DNA from: a virus
Virus record (IMG/VR): IMGVR_UViG_3300045999_006411
Location: 1-24,405 of that record
Strand: one strand, 5' to 3'
DNA: 24,405 bases
The position numbers were made by a program, and so were the translations under genes. Every line of letters starts with the position of its first letter. Position 1 is the stretch's first letter. The notes beneath the pieces were generated by a model, which made no database searches, was not told where the DNA came from, and worked only from the letters and a program-made list of their open reading frames with translations. Shown piece after piece: positions 1 through 7,725 of this stretch.

Positions 1-2
1 AG

Positions 3-41
3 GAAGACTCCTCCGAAGAGCCCTCCTCTGCAACTATGTAA
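3..41 (+). CDS. possible C-terminal end of an upstream gene
   Basis: One frame open from the window edge reads EDSSEEPSSATM and stops with TAA at 39-41. The acidic, Ser-rich composition is compatible with the end of a protein, but at 12 codons it cannot be distinguished from chance. The gap up to the next start (42-76) holds only a weak ACCC/GGGT inverted repeat and the Shine-Dalgarno-like AAGGGG before the GTG at 77. Confidence 0.2.
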   Translation, partial: EDSSEEPSSATM

Positions 42-76
42 CCCTGTAACCGGGTCCAGAAACCAAGGGGATTGGG

Positions 77-577
77 GTGGTAACACGATCTGACCTACAA
101 ATGATCGAGCAGGCAGTAAAACGCGGCTGGGCAATACCCGACGCGGTTTTTTCTCAGTTGCCGGAACAGATGGCGAAGATTGCACGATCCGGAAAGCCGC
201 GGGAAGCTGTTCGGGCTGCTGCAATTTTGGTCCAGATGAATCTGCACAACGGGCAACCGGCAGTAAAACTTCCGGCAACTCACGTGCACGCTCACGCTCA
301 TTTACCCGTCCCGCCGAGTCAGGCAGCAAATGGAGACTCCGCCGCACCAACTGACGCTCCAAGAATTGAACTCATTGAGCGAATCCGAACTCGCCTCGCT
401 GACGCCAGTGGAGCAGTCAGCCCTGTTGCAGTTGATCGACCAACTACAGGCGGAGGAGCGGGAGCGGATCCGGTCGGAGTCACGACTGGCAAACCGCGAG
501 AAGGTGGCAAAGCACCGGGCAGCGCTGCGGGAAATCGGCGAGATTCCGCCCGTGGTCGATCCCGGAAAACGGGCTGA
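77..577 (+). CDS. small terminase-adjacent protein, possible small terminase subunit
   Basis: The 166-codon frame starts with GTG at 77, about 7 nt after AAGGGG. The first ~60 residues form an amphipathic helical region (SDLQMIEQAVKRGWAIPDAV, then a segment rich in Arg and Ala). A His-rich HVHAHAHL segment follows and then a helix around RIELIERIRTRL. This layout resembles the short proteins found directly upstream of large terminases in planctomycete prophages, so a small-terminase or packaging-accessory role is inferred from position and style only. No DNA-binding motif is certain. The last ~80 codons overlap the large terminase frame and become Gly/Ala/Pro/Arg-rich, so the C-terminal part may be little constrained. 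A later start at the ATG near 101 is possible. Confidence 0.5.
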   Translation: MVTRSDLQMIEQAVKRGWAIPDAVFSQLPEQMAKIARSGKPREAVRAAAILVQMNLHNGQPAVKLPATHVHAHAHLPVPPSQAANGDSAAPTDAPRIELIERIRTRLADASGAVSPVAVDRPTTGGGAGADPVGVTTGKPREGGKAPGSAAGNRRDSARGRSRKTG

Positions 578-2531
578 GTGCGACGCTTCGCTGGCCGCGT
601 TCCTCCAGACCTGTTTTCCGGACATTTTCCACCTCAAATTTTCCACCGCTCACCTCGAACTCATTGCGGCCGTTGAGCGGGCTGTGTCGATCGACGGGAA
701 CGAAGCGTTTGCGTGCGAGCGGGGCTTCGGGAAGACGCAAATCTCCATCGGTGGAGCATTGTGGGGCTGTCTCACTGGCCGCGTTCGCTACGCTATGATA
801 ATCGCGGCCAACATAGATATGGCCACGAGTCAGCGGGAAGGTATCAAACGCCGCCTCGAAACGTCTCAGCCGCTGTACGACCTCTACCCGGAAATCTGCT
901 ATCCCATGCGGACGCTGGCCGGATCTCTGAAAATGTCCGCCACCTACCGTGGGCAACTGGTCCGCATTCGCTCCCGCCCTGATCTGGTTCTCCCCTGCAT
1001 CGCTGGTGCACCTGGATCCGAGGCTGTGATTGCGTGCACCGGTATCGACAGCAGCAGCATCCGCGGCAGGTTCTATGACCGGGCCGACGGCACGACCGCC
1101 CGCCCTGATCTGGTCATGCTGGACGACCCGCAGGACGACGCGACCGCCAGGCAGCCGGAACTGGTAAAAAAACGCTCAATCAAAATCCGCCAGGCCGTGA
1201 CTGGGATGCGGGGGCCGGGGCGAAAATTGGCTATGCTCATGCCGTGCACCGTGATTGCCAAAAATGACCTCGCAGACGAATTCACTGACCGGCAGCGACG
1301 CCCTGAGTGGTCCGGCCGGCGAATTGCCGCCATGCCTTCCATGCCGCTTGACCTCGACGCAGAGCACCCGTTGTGGCACAAATACGACGAACTCCGCCGC
1401 GAGGACCTGGCGACGGGCGACAAGACGAGGCAGCGGGCCACGGATTTCTATTTGAGCAACCGCGAAGCGATGTCTGCAGGGGCGGAAATCACATGGCCCG
1501 ACCGCGTGGAGTTGGGGTGTGTAGACGCTCTGCAGGCTCTGATGGACAAATACCTTTCAGACCGGCAGGCCTTCCTCGCAGAGCAGCAACAGAACCCGCA
1601 GGGCGATGAAGACGTTTCGGCCTACCTCGACTTCAACGGCATCGTCGGGCGGTTCAACGGTCTCCGCCGCGGGCAACTGCCACCCACTGGTTCGCTGCTC
1701 ACGACTTCCATCGACGTGCAGGAGCACCTGCTGTACTGGCTGCAGATCCTGTGGGCTGACGACCTCTCGGGCTGGATTGTGGACTGGGGAACGTTTCCAA
1801 AGCAGCCCGTAGCCGATTTTCATCACATGCAGCCCCCGAGAACCATTCACGACTGGGCACGCAAGGCGTTCCCGCGGCAGGGCATGACGTGGGAGGAGGA
1901 GCACCGGGCGGCGATCGAAGAATGTTTGCGGACGCTGCCGCAGCCTGAGGGGCCGACGCCGGGGCCGATCCTCGTCGACAACCGCTGGCACAAGGCACAG
2001 CAGGTTGTGGAGTCTGTTTCGACCTCACCAGAATTTGCTGGCACCGTGGTTCCTGCCGGGGGCATTGCAGTCGGGGGCAACGACACCGCCATCTCTGCAC
2101 GCAAAATGCAGCCCGGCTCGAAGCGCGTCGGCAAAGATGTTGAGTGGTATATCAAACGCGAATCAACCACTCGCAAAATCCTGCTGTTCGACGCCAACGT
2201 GTACCGCTCGCAACTCCAAAAAGGTATCGCCGAGGAACCCGGCAAACCCGGATCCATCACGTACAATTCGCCGTTTGCGGATCCAATCCTCGCTTCCCAC
2301 CTCGCCTCGAAGTCCGTTCGCCTCACGGTCGACACCAAACGCGAACTGGAGATCTGGACCAACAAGCCTGGGCAGGACCAGGACCACTGGCTGGACTGCG
2401 CCGTAATGTGCCGCGTGGCCGCAGAACTCGCTGGGCTGCGGATCAATGGAGCACCCGTAACGAAGCCGCAACGACGCCGCCACACTGAATTTACGCTTGT
2501 AAAAAAGCCACGGAAGCGGGGTGGTGAATGA
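330..2531 (+). CDS. terminase large subunit (GpA-like ATPase-nuclease)
   Basis: This is the DNA-packaging motor that cuts concatemeric phage DNA and pumps it through the portal. At 733 residues it fits the larger terminases. A Walker A-like loop, CERGFGKT, lies at about residues 129-136, a Walker B segment LVMLDD at 261-266, and a coupling-type segment AMLMPCTVIA near 301. The C-terminal nuclease domain begins around TTSIDVQ (Asp462), preceded by the FLAEQQQNP segment typical of terminases, and ends with the acidic HWLDC motif near residue 685. The N-terminal ~80 residues are helical and charged. The stop overlaps the next start (ATGA). The assigned start lies 248 nt inside the previous frame. 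No better in-frame start is seen before the ATPase domain, although the extreme N-terminus is uncertain. Confidence 0.92.
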   Translation: METPPHQLTLQELNSLSESELASLTPVEQSALLQLIDQLQAEERERIRSESRLANREKVAKHRAALREIGEIPPVVDPGKRAECDASLAAFLQTCFPDIFHLKFSTAHLELIAAVERAVSIDGNEAFACERGFGKTQISIGGALWGCLTGRVRYAMIIAANIDMATSQREGIKRRLETSQPLYDLYPEICYPMRTLAGSLKMSATYRGQLVRIRSRPDLVLPCIAGAPGSEAVIACTGIDSSSIRGRFYDRADGTTARPDLVMLDDPQDDATARQPELVKKRSIKIRQAVTGMRGPGRKLAMLMPCTVIAKNDLADEFTDRQRRPEWSGRRIAAMPSMPLDLDAEHPLWHKYDELRREDLATGDKTRQRATDFYLSNREAMSAGAEITWPDRVELGCVDALQALMDKYLSDRQAFLAEQQQNPQGDEDVSAYLDFNGIVGRFNGLRRGQLPPTGSLLTTSIDVQEHLLYWLQILWADDLSGWIVDWGTFPKQPVADFHHMQPPRTIHDWARKAFPRQGMTWEEEHRAAIEECLRTLPQPEGPTPGPILVDNRWHKAQQVVESVSTSPEFAGTVVPAGGIAVGGNDTAISARKMQPGSKRVGKDVEWYIKRESTTRKILLFDANVYRSQLQKGIAEEPGKPGSITYNSPFADPILASHLASKSVRLTVDTKRELEIWTNKPGQDQDHWLDCAVMCRVAAELAGLRINGAPVTKPQRRRHTEFTLVKKPRKRGGE

Positions 2532-2782
2532 GCGTTCCGCAACAACATGGACTGAATCTGCCCGACGGATGCGGCATGTGTGGCTGCCCACAATTCGAGA
2601 TCGTCCGACAATACAAAACCCGTGGATTCATCAACGCGATATGGAAATGCACGGTTTGCCTCGCTATGAATAGAACGCAGACGCCAAACGGCTACATCAA
2701 AAAAAAGATTGCAGAGGAGGCTGAGGAAAATGACACCGGAAGAAGCAGCCGCCGCCCCAAAAAGAAGCGTAATTGGTGGTGA
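2528..2782 (+). CDS. small zinc-ribbon protein
   Basis: This 84-residue protein has two CxxC knuckles: C15-x2-C18 (within CGMCGC) and C41-x2-C44 (within WKCTVC). They are separated by about 22 residues, the spacing of a zinc ribbon. The C-terminus is Lys/Arg-rich (RPKKKRNWW), which would suit nucleic-acid contact. The start codon overlaps the terminase stop by 4 nt, so translation is probably coupled. Its location inside the packaging genes suggests a packaging or DNA-binding accessory, but no specific function can be assigned. Confidence 0.75.
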   Translation: MSVPQQHGLNLPDGCGMCGCPQFEIVRQYKTRGFINAIWKCTVCLAMNRTQTPNGYIKKKIAEEAEENDTGRSSRRPKKKRNWW

Positions 2783-2915
2783 GACGATCGAAGAGCACAG
2801 CCTGCAGGACCGAATCGCCTACGAGCGATGGAAGGCACAGCAGGACACCGCCGGCGAATTGCCCGCCGGCCGTTCGATGCTTCGACGCACGACGTTGACA
2901 CACAGGAGACCATGA
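2730..2915 (+). CDS. small conserved protein between terminase and portal (gpW-like position)
   Basis: The ATG at 2730 sits 9 nt after a strong GAGGAGG (2714-2720), which decides the start over the upstream TTG at 2709. The 61-residue product begins MTPEEAAAAPKRSVIGG and contains the segment EEHSLQDRIAYERW. Small proteins of this style (a 'HSL.dqI.ad.y' core) commonly lie between terminase and portal in planctomycete prophages, the position of lambda gpW. A head-joining role is a positional inference. The gene overlaps the zinc-ribbon gene by 53 nt in another frame, and its TGA overlaps the portal ATG. Confidence 0.6.
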   Translation: MTPEEAAAAPKRSVIGGETIEEHSLQDRIAYERWKAQQDTAGELPAGRSMLRRTTLTHRRP

Positions 2916-4465
2916 CAGTGGATGACGCACAGCAGCCCGCAGCAGTCCCGCCGCGGATCACAAAACAACAGGCGAGGATCCGTAACCGCCGGCTTTCCAT
3001 CCAGCAAGTCGGGCCGCAAAAGGTTCCGCTCAACGCTGCGTTTGACTACGCCGAAAGCAACCCGGAACTCAACGAGGTTTTCGCCCGCGCTCTCCATGAG
3101 TCCGGGCTGACTTCGTTTGACCGGGAGACCCGCCGGCGGTTAGTGGACCGCAGCCGTTATGAGATCCTGCAGGCCAACGAGTGGTTCAAAGGATCGGCCC
3201 GGCAGGCCGTGAACTGGGTTATTGGCCGCGGGCCGTTTTTGGAAGTCAAATTGGAAGGCAACACGACAGCCGCGCGGCAAGTCGAAAAACTCTTCAACGC
3301 CTGGTTCCGCTCCGTTGACGGCGCTCGCAAGATGCGAGTGATGCAATGGGCGAAGATCACTGACGGCTCGGGCTATGCCATGGTGACGAACAAACCGGTC
3401 CCGGAAGGCACCGTGTCGTTGAATTTCGTGCCGTTTGAGGAGGAGCAAATAACTGCGCCAGTGGGCTCAATATCAGGGAGCGACTGGAACACGCAGTACC
3501 TCCTCGACGGCATTGAACTCGACTCGCAAAACGACCCTATCGCGTACCACGTTTTGCCGGCACATCCGGCGGATGAATTCTCACTCAACACCCGCCGCGT
3601 TCTGGCGGAATACGTGATTGCCGTCTGGCAGTGGGAACGGCCGTCGCAACGCCGCGGATACCCGGAACTTGCCACGTCGATCGGCAAAGGGCCGATGATG
3701 CGGATTTACGATCGGGCCGTTATCGACGCTGCAGCCACGGCCGCAAAGCACACGGTTCTCGTCGAAACCAACGTCGATACCTTCGGCGATGGGGACGTGG
3801 CTTACGACCCCGTGGATCCCGACGTGCAAATGCAGATCGGCTACGGGATGCAGACCTTCCTGCCGGCCGGGCACAAGGCAACGCAACTGAAGCCGGAACA
3901 GCCCACGGCCTCGCACGAAAAATTCACCCGCACCAACGTGGCCGCCGCCGCCCGACCGCTCGGGCAGCCCGCACAGATTGCGACAGGCGACAGCGCGGGC
4001 ATGAACTTCGCCGGTGGGCAGTTGGGCCGGCAAGACTACGAACTGGACGTGGATGTTCAGCGGCAAGACTGGGAAACCCACTGCCTGAACAAACTGCTCC
4101 GGCACTTCCTCGACGAAGCCGTTTTGCTCGGCCTCATCCCGGCCGCAATTGCCGCCGAAGCTCTCACGTCCCACGAGTGGAGATGGACGCGCCGCCGGCA
4201 TCAGGACACCAACCGCGAATACACTGGACGGCAGAAGGCTTGCCAGTCCGGTCTTACGTCCCCCGCATTCTGGCAGGAGGATGACGGGGTAGACCCGGAG
4301 GAGGAGGACATCGCCGCCGCCAGGTCCTACGGGATCACCGTGGAGCAGTTCCGCGAAGCCCGTTTCCGCACCCTATTCCCTGAAGCCTCAATGGCAATCC
4401 TCGGACCGGGATTGTCTGCAGCACCAACGACAAGCCGACCGCCAGGAGACCAGCAGAATGGATAA
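2912..4465 (+). CDS. portal protein (lambda-type family)
   Basis: The portal forms the dodecameric ring at the capsid vertex through which DNA passes and to which the tail attaches. The start at ATG 2912 is supported by GGAG just upstream and by the ATGA overlap with the preceding gene, giving 517 residues, a normal length for lambda-type portals. Supporting sequence includes the early helical region with DRSRYEILQANEW and AVNWVIGRGPF, typical of the 'R..srdl.rNn.wa..av..lv.nvVG' portal signature. A long central alpha/beta region follows, then a C-terminal HEWRWTRRRHQDTNREY segment like the wing-end of this family. It overlaps the capsid fusion gene by 8 nt. Confidence 0.88.
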   Translation: MTVDDAQQPAAVPPRITKQQARIRNRRLSIQQVGPQKVPLNAAFDYAESNPELNEVFARALHESGLTSFDRETRRRLVDRSRYEILQANEWFKGSARQAVNWVIGRGPFLEVKLEGNTTAARQVEKLFNAWFRSVDGARKMRVMQWAKITDGSGYAMVTNKPVPEGTVSLNFVPFEEEQITAPVGSISGSDWNTQYLLDGIELDSQNDPIAYHVLPAHPADEFSLNTRRVLAEYVIAVWQWERPSQRRGYPELATSIGKGPMMRIYDRAVIDAAATAAKHTVLVETNVDTFGDGDVAYDPVDPDVQMQIGYGMQTFLPAGHKATQLKPEQPTASHEKFTRTNVAAAARPLGQPAQIATGDSAGMNFAGGQLGRQDYELDVDVQRQDWETHCLNKLLRHFLDEAVLLGLIPAAIAAEALTSHEWRWTRRRHQDTNREYTGRQKACQSGLTSPAFWQEDDGVDPEEEDIAAARSYGITVEQFREARFRTLFPEASMAILGPGLSAAPTTSRPPGDQQNG

Positions 4466-6704
4466 GCCAATCACTCTCAGCGCCGCCAGCCCGATCACGT
4501 TTCCGTTGTTCGGTGGCCGCGCTCTTCTGGAAGCCTCCGCCAGCAACGACAAGATCCGGAAATTTCGGCTGCTGGCCTACACCGGGGGCAAAGCGTATTT
4601 GCCGACCATGTCTCTCCCCGTCGTGTTCGACCTTTCCACGCTCTCCATCGCTGATGGAATGCCGATTCCGGCGCTGCTGGACCACGATAACACCAAACCA
4701 GTGGGACACACCGAAGGCGTGCAAATCGGACCGGAGACGATCACGGGCTATGCAATCACCAGCGCGGAAACAGCCGCGCGGGATCAGGTTGTCATGAGCG
4801 CCGCAAACGGATTCGAATGGCAACTCTCCGTGGGCGTCGTGGCCGATCGGAACAATATTCAGGAGGTTCCAGAGGGTTCGATTCTACAAATCAACAATCA
4901 GATGTTGACAGGTCCATTCTTACTGGCTAGGAATGGGGAACTGCGTGAAATCACATTTACTGCCACCGGCGCTGATGCTGGTGGCGCCGTCGCACGCCTC
5001 GCTGCCAGTTTTGGCTCAGGAGCACCGATGAAATTTTCTCAGTATCTGCAGAGCCTCGGGCTGACTCTGGCGAGCCTGTCCGAAGCTGCATTGTCCGCCC
5101 TGCGGACCTCATGGCAAGCCGCACACCCCGGAGCGGAAGACGACTCCGCAACGCCCGCCGGCGACCCCGCCGCGCCACCGGAACCAGTTGCCGGCGATCC
5201 CGCACCGGCCCCGCCCGCCGCTCCGCCGGCATCGCCGCCGCCGACGCCTGCCCCGCAGCTCACCGACATCGAGCGACAGGCAGCCGAAGCCGCTCAGCGA
5301 GTGCAGGCATTGACCAGCCTCAGCGCCTCGCTGGGCAACCCCGAAATTACCGTCGGTGGCCAGCGCGTCAGCCTGCTCGCCCATGCCATCAGCAACCGCT
5401 GGAGCGTTGAGCGAATGGAACTTGAAGGCCTTCGCCAGCGACGACCCGAAGCCCCACGGGCAACCAGCGGCGGACGTGGCGAGCCGCAGGGCAACCGCGA
5501 AGTCCTGCAGGCCGCGCTTTCAGCCGCCTTCGCCAGCCGCCTCGGGGTGGCCAACGATCACGCCTGTTACACGGCATCGGCTTCCCGTCAAATGCGACGC
5601 CTCAACGCTTCGCTCACGCGACCGGTCAACGACTCGGTTCGGCAGCAGGCAATGGATTTTGCCGACCGCTACGCGGGGCATTCCATGGTGGACTTGTTCG
5701 CCGCCGCCGCTCGGCTGGACGGTATTGACCTCGGAGCACTTGGCCGCCCGTCCAGTGATGAATGGCTTCGCGCCGCGTTCTCGTCCACCTCGATCACTGA
5801 CATGTATACGCAGGCCGTCAATGCCCGCGTAATGGCCTCCTACGTGGAGCAGACATCGCAGTTGATGGAACTGGTGATGGAATCCGACGTGCCCAACTTC
5901 ATGCTCAACGAGCGGAAGCAGATGGAACTGCAGGGTGGCACCCCGCGACGTTTGCCGAATCAGGGCGTGGCGAAGGACATCACACTTTCCGCCACCGGCG
6001 AAGAAGTGCGAGCCTACATGTACGCCGACCGCTTCCAATTCTCGGAACAGGACCTGATCGACGAGCGATTTGACTCGCTTCGCTCGGCCGGTGACGTGAT
6101 GGGCCAGCGCAGCCGCCGGCTGCTTTATGACCTCATCGCTTACGTTCTCATCGCCAACCCGAACATGAAAAACGGACGAGCGTTTTTCAACGCAACTGAC
6201 GGCAACCTGCGGACAACCTCCGCACTCAGCCGCACCAACCTCCTTGCCGCTCTCACAGCGTTCGAAACGCAGACCGAAAACGGGGTGAACGTTGACGTAC
6301 AGCCAACTCGGCTGATCGTTTCCCGCGCAAACCGCTTCGCTGCTGCCGAACTGCTCAGCCCAACCAGCCTGATCACTGGCGAAAGTGTTACCCGAACCAG
6401 CCTCAACGTGCTGGCCGGTCAGATTGGCGGAGTGCTGGCAGACGCCCGCATCGACAACGGTTTTCCCGACCCGCTTTCCACCGACGACGTGCCCGCCACC
6501 ATTGCCGGCGTTCCCACGTCCTGGTGGATTGCCGACACCCGTCAGCCCGCAATCGAGCTGGTTTACGTGGCTGGCCTCGGCCGTGCTCCTCGTATGCGTT
6601 CCGGCACCCTCGGCAATGGCCAGTTCGGTTTTTGGTACGACTGCAGTATGGCCGCCGGTATCTCTCCGATCCGTCGCAAGTCTATTCAACGCAACAACCC
6701 CTGA
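4458..6704 (+). CDS. prohead protease-scaffold-major capsid protein fusion
   Basis: The 748-residue polyprotein has three parts. Residues ~20-185 resemble a prohead maturation serine protease: His76 lies in PALLDHDN and Ser124 in EWQLSVG, the His...Ser arrangement of the HK97/herpesvirus-type protease fold. Residues ~190-345 hold a helical start, a Pro/Ala-rich linker (about 225-268) and a coiled helical stretch, suggesting a scaffold. Residues ~350-748 are the HK97-fold capsid subunit, with the ELQGGTPRRLPNQG loop and RFQFSEQDLIDERFDS. The protease would cleave the scaffold away during maturation. A strong in-frame internal start at 5028 suggests a second, protease-less product. The assignment of the three modules is inferred from motifs and order. 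Confidence 0.88.
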   Translation: MDKPITLSAASPITFPLFGGRALLEASASNDKIRKFRLLAYTGGKAYLPTMSLPVVFDLSTLSIADGMPIPALLDHDNTKPVGHTEGVQIGPETITGYAITSAETAARDQVVMSAANGFEWQLSVGVVADRNNIQEVPEGSILQINNQMLTGPFLLARNGELREITFTATGADAGGAVARLAASFGSGAPMKFSQYLQSLGLTLASLSEAALSALRTSWQAAHPGAEDDSATPAGDPAAPPEPVAGDPAPAPPAAPPASPPPTPAPQLTDIERQAAEAAQRVQALTSLSASLGNPEITVGGQRVSLLAHAISNRWSVERMELEGLRQRRPEAPRATSGGRGEPQGNREVLQAALSAAFASRLGVANDHACYTASASRQMRRLNASLTRPVNDSVRQQAMDFADRYAGHSMVDLFAAAARLDGIDLGALGRPSSDEWLRAAFSSTSITDMYTQAVNARVMASYVEQTSQLMELVMESDVPNFMLNERKQMELQGGTPRRLPNQGVAKDITLSATGEEVRAYMYADRFQFSEQDLIDERFDSLRSAGDVMGQRSRRLLYDLIAYVLIANPNMKNGRAFFNATDGNLRTTSALSRTNLLAALTAFETQTENGVNVDVQPTRLIVSRANRFAAAELLSPTSLITGESVTRTSLNVLAGQIGGVLADARIDNGFPDPLSTDDVPATIAGVPTSWWIADTRQPAIELVYVAGLGRAPRMRSGTLGNGQFGFWYDCSMAAGISPIRRKSIQRNNP
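5028..6704 (+). CDS. nested in-frame product: scaffold-capsid without protease (predicted)
   Basis: Inside the capsid fusion, ATG 5028 is codon 191 and is preceded by AGGAG at 5018-5022 with 5 nt spacing, a better ribosome site than many genes here. It lies exactly at the domain boundary between the protease and the helical scaffold (MKFSQYLQSLGL). Initiation there would give a 558-residue scaffold-capsid protein in excess over the full-length protease form. Lambda makes its scaffold Nu3 from an internal start in the protease gene C by the same logic. That this start is used is inference from sequence. Confidence 0.5.
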   Translation: MKFSQYLQSLGLTLASLSEAALSALRTSWQAAHPGAEDDSATPAGDPAAPPEPVAGDPAPAPPAAPPASPPPTPAPQLTDIERQAAEAAQRVQALTSLSASLGNPEITVGGQRVSLLAHAISNRWSVERMELEGLRQRRPEAPRATSGGRGEPQGNREVLQAALSAAFASRLGVANDHACYTASASRQMRRLNASLTRPVNDSVRQQAMDFADRYAGHSMVDLFAAAARLDGIDLGALGRPSSDEWLRAAFSSTSITDMYTQAVNARVMASYVEQTSQLMELVMESDVPNFMLNERKQMELQGGTPRRLPNQGVAKDITLSATGEEVRAYMYADRFQFSEQDLIDERFDSLRSAGDVMGQRSRRLLYDLIAYVLIANPNMKNGRAFFNATDGNLRTTSALSRTNLLAALTAFETQTENGVNVDVQPTRLIVSRANRFAAAELLSPTSLITGESVTRTSLNVLAGQIGGVLADARIDNGFPDPLSTDDVPATIAGVPTSWWIADTRQPAIELVYVAGLGRAPRMRSGTLGNGQFGFWYDCSMAAGISPIRRKSIQRNNP

Positions 6705-6715
6705 GGGCTCATCCA

Positions 6716-6901
6716 ATGCCGCTCGCACTTGTTACCCGGCGCTATATCGACGACGGCCTTCACGAGGCTGGCGACATTATCGAGTTGACGCCGGAACGGT
6801 TCGAGTCTCTGAAGCTGCAGGGGCTGGTAATCGAATCAGCCCCGCAGCCTGAGGCCGAAGAAACTCCTCCTCCCGAATCCAACCGCAAAGGCAAGAAATA
6901 A
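6716..6901 (+). CDS. small hypothetical head protein
   Basis: This 61-residue protein starts at ATG 6716, 8 nt after GAGGG (6703-6707), and ends with a TAATG overlap into the next gene. It reads as a short beta-alpha fold (PLALVTRRYIDDGLHEAGDI then LTPERFESLKLQGLV) and finishes in an acidic Pro/Glu tail and a basic NRKGKK end. A 'VTRRY...G..idLtpe.fe.L...G.v' pattern is common in small phage proteins between the capsid and connector genes. A head-associated role is inferred from position only. Confidence 0.65.
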   Translation: MPLALVTRRYIDDGLHEAGDIIELTPERFESLKLQGLVIESAPQPEAEETPPPESNRKGKK

Positions 6902-7293
6902 TGCCCGCAGCAACCGTCCATGGTGAATACTCGATCGTCGAAAATGTGACCGCCGCCCGCGAAGTGCAAAGCGGCCACCTGCATCTCTGCCCCGATGGCC
7001 GCGTAGGCTATTACGGCGGGGCTCAGACCATTGCCAGCGCTGGCGTGATTCCATCGCTGGAAACCGAAATCGTTCTGAAAATTGAAGCCGGAAACTTCGC
7101 CGCAATTGCCGCTGGGCAGCCGGCGAACTTCAATTTCACAACCCAAAAATTGGTTCTCTCAGGTGGCACAAACATCGGCACCTACGTCAAAAACAAGGCC
7201 CTCAACGCTACCCACGGTATCGTGGTCTTGAACAACGCAGGCCAGCCGCTGAACACCGCTCAGGTTCCGACAACAACCACCGCCGCTCCATAA
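6901..7293 (+). CDS. putative capsid decoration protein with Thr-rich C-terminal tag
   Basis: This 130-residue protein lies directly downstream of the capsid fusion. It is rich in beta-strand-forming stretches (EVQSGHLHLCPDGRVGYYGG, then alternating hydrophobics), compatible with a small capsid decoration protein. The family is not certain. The last residues are PTTTTAAP, the same end as the tail tube protein at 8399-8875 and a unit repeated in the 15900-17012 protein. A strong terminator follows, so this gene ends the head section. The function is inferred from position and composition. Confidence 0.6.
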   Translation: MPAATVHGEYSIVENVTAAREVQSGHLHLCPDGRVGYYGGAQTIASAGVIPSLETEIVLKIEAGNFAAIAAGQPANFNFTTQKLVLSGGTNIGTYVKNKALNATHGIVVLNNAGQPLNTAQVPTTTTAAP

Positions 7294-7321
7294 TAAGCGG
7301 TCAAACGAAAACCTTTCGGAG

Positions 7322-7359
7322 CAGGTTGCAGTGCAGGAAGCCTGCAGCCTGTTTTTTTT
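7322..7359 (+). terminator. rho-independent terminator after the head genes
   Basis: A 10-bp stem (CAGGTTGCAG at 7322-7331 with CTGCAGCCTG at 7342-7351, one G-U pair) closes a 10-nt loop and is followed directly by eight T residues (7352-7359). It lies 10 nt before the next start codon, inside what otherwise looks like one transcription unit. It may therefore act as a partial terminator that keeps head transcripts above tail transcripts. Confidence 0.85.
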
Positions 7360-7368
7360 GGCGAACAA

Positions 7369-7725
7369 ATGACTCGGCGACTTGAAGCAGCCCAACACGT
7401 GAGATCCCGGACCCGGCAGGTTGCCGGCGTTACGGGAACGATCACGCGCGGGGATGACACGATTGCCGATGATATCACGATCGTTCGCATTTCCGCCGCC
7501 CGCTACATGCAACAGATGGGCGGTGAGTTCGTTGTGGACAGCCAAGAGCATGTCTGGCTGATCGGTGAGGACGCTTGTCCCGAAGACGTTGAGCTGGGCG
7601 ACCTGCTCACCGTTGATGAGATCGAATACCGATTTTGCGAGTCTGCATCGACCGGCCGACACTGGCAATGGTGGGACGCTGAACAAACCGCGAAAGTCTA
7701 CATTACGAGGGTCTGGCAATCATGA
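7369..7725 (+). CDS. putative head-tail joining/stopper protein
   Basis: This 118-residue protein sits between the capsid section and the tail completion gene, where lambda-like phages encode small connector proteins. It contains an early GTITRGDDTI segment and a later CPEDVELGDLLTVDEIEYRF segment. The latter resembles the 'P..GD.i...g..y.V' core of beta-barrel stopper proteins of the gpFII/gp16 kind. The ATG at 7369 has no convincing Shine-Dalgarno sequence, because the terminator occupies that space, which suggests weak initiation or a slightly later start. Its end overlaps the next gene by 4 nt. Confidence 0.6.
   Translation: MTRRLEAAQHVRSRTRQVAGVTGTITRGDDTIADDITIVRISAARYMQQMGGEFVVDSQEHVWLIGEDACPEDVELGDLLTVDEIEYRFCESASTGRHWQWWDAEQTAKVYITRVWQS

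Noticed and set aside
1847-2611. 254-codon minus-strand frame opposite the terminase
   Set aside because: It is a shadow of a well-supported coding frame and has no family features.
5520-6728. 402-codon open frame on the minus strand
   Set aside because: It lies wholly opposite the capsid coding sequence. Its His/Gly/Val-rich composition is what a reversed GC-rich gene gives, and there is no supporting start context.
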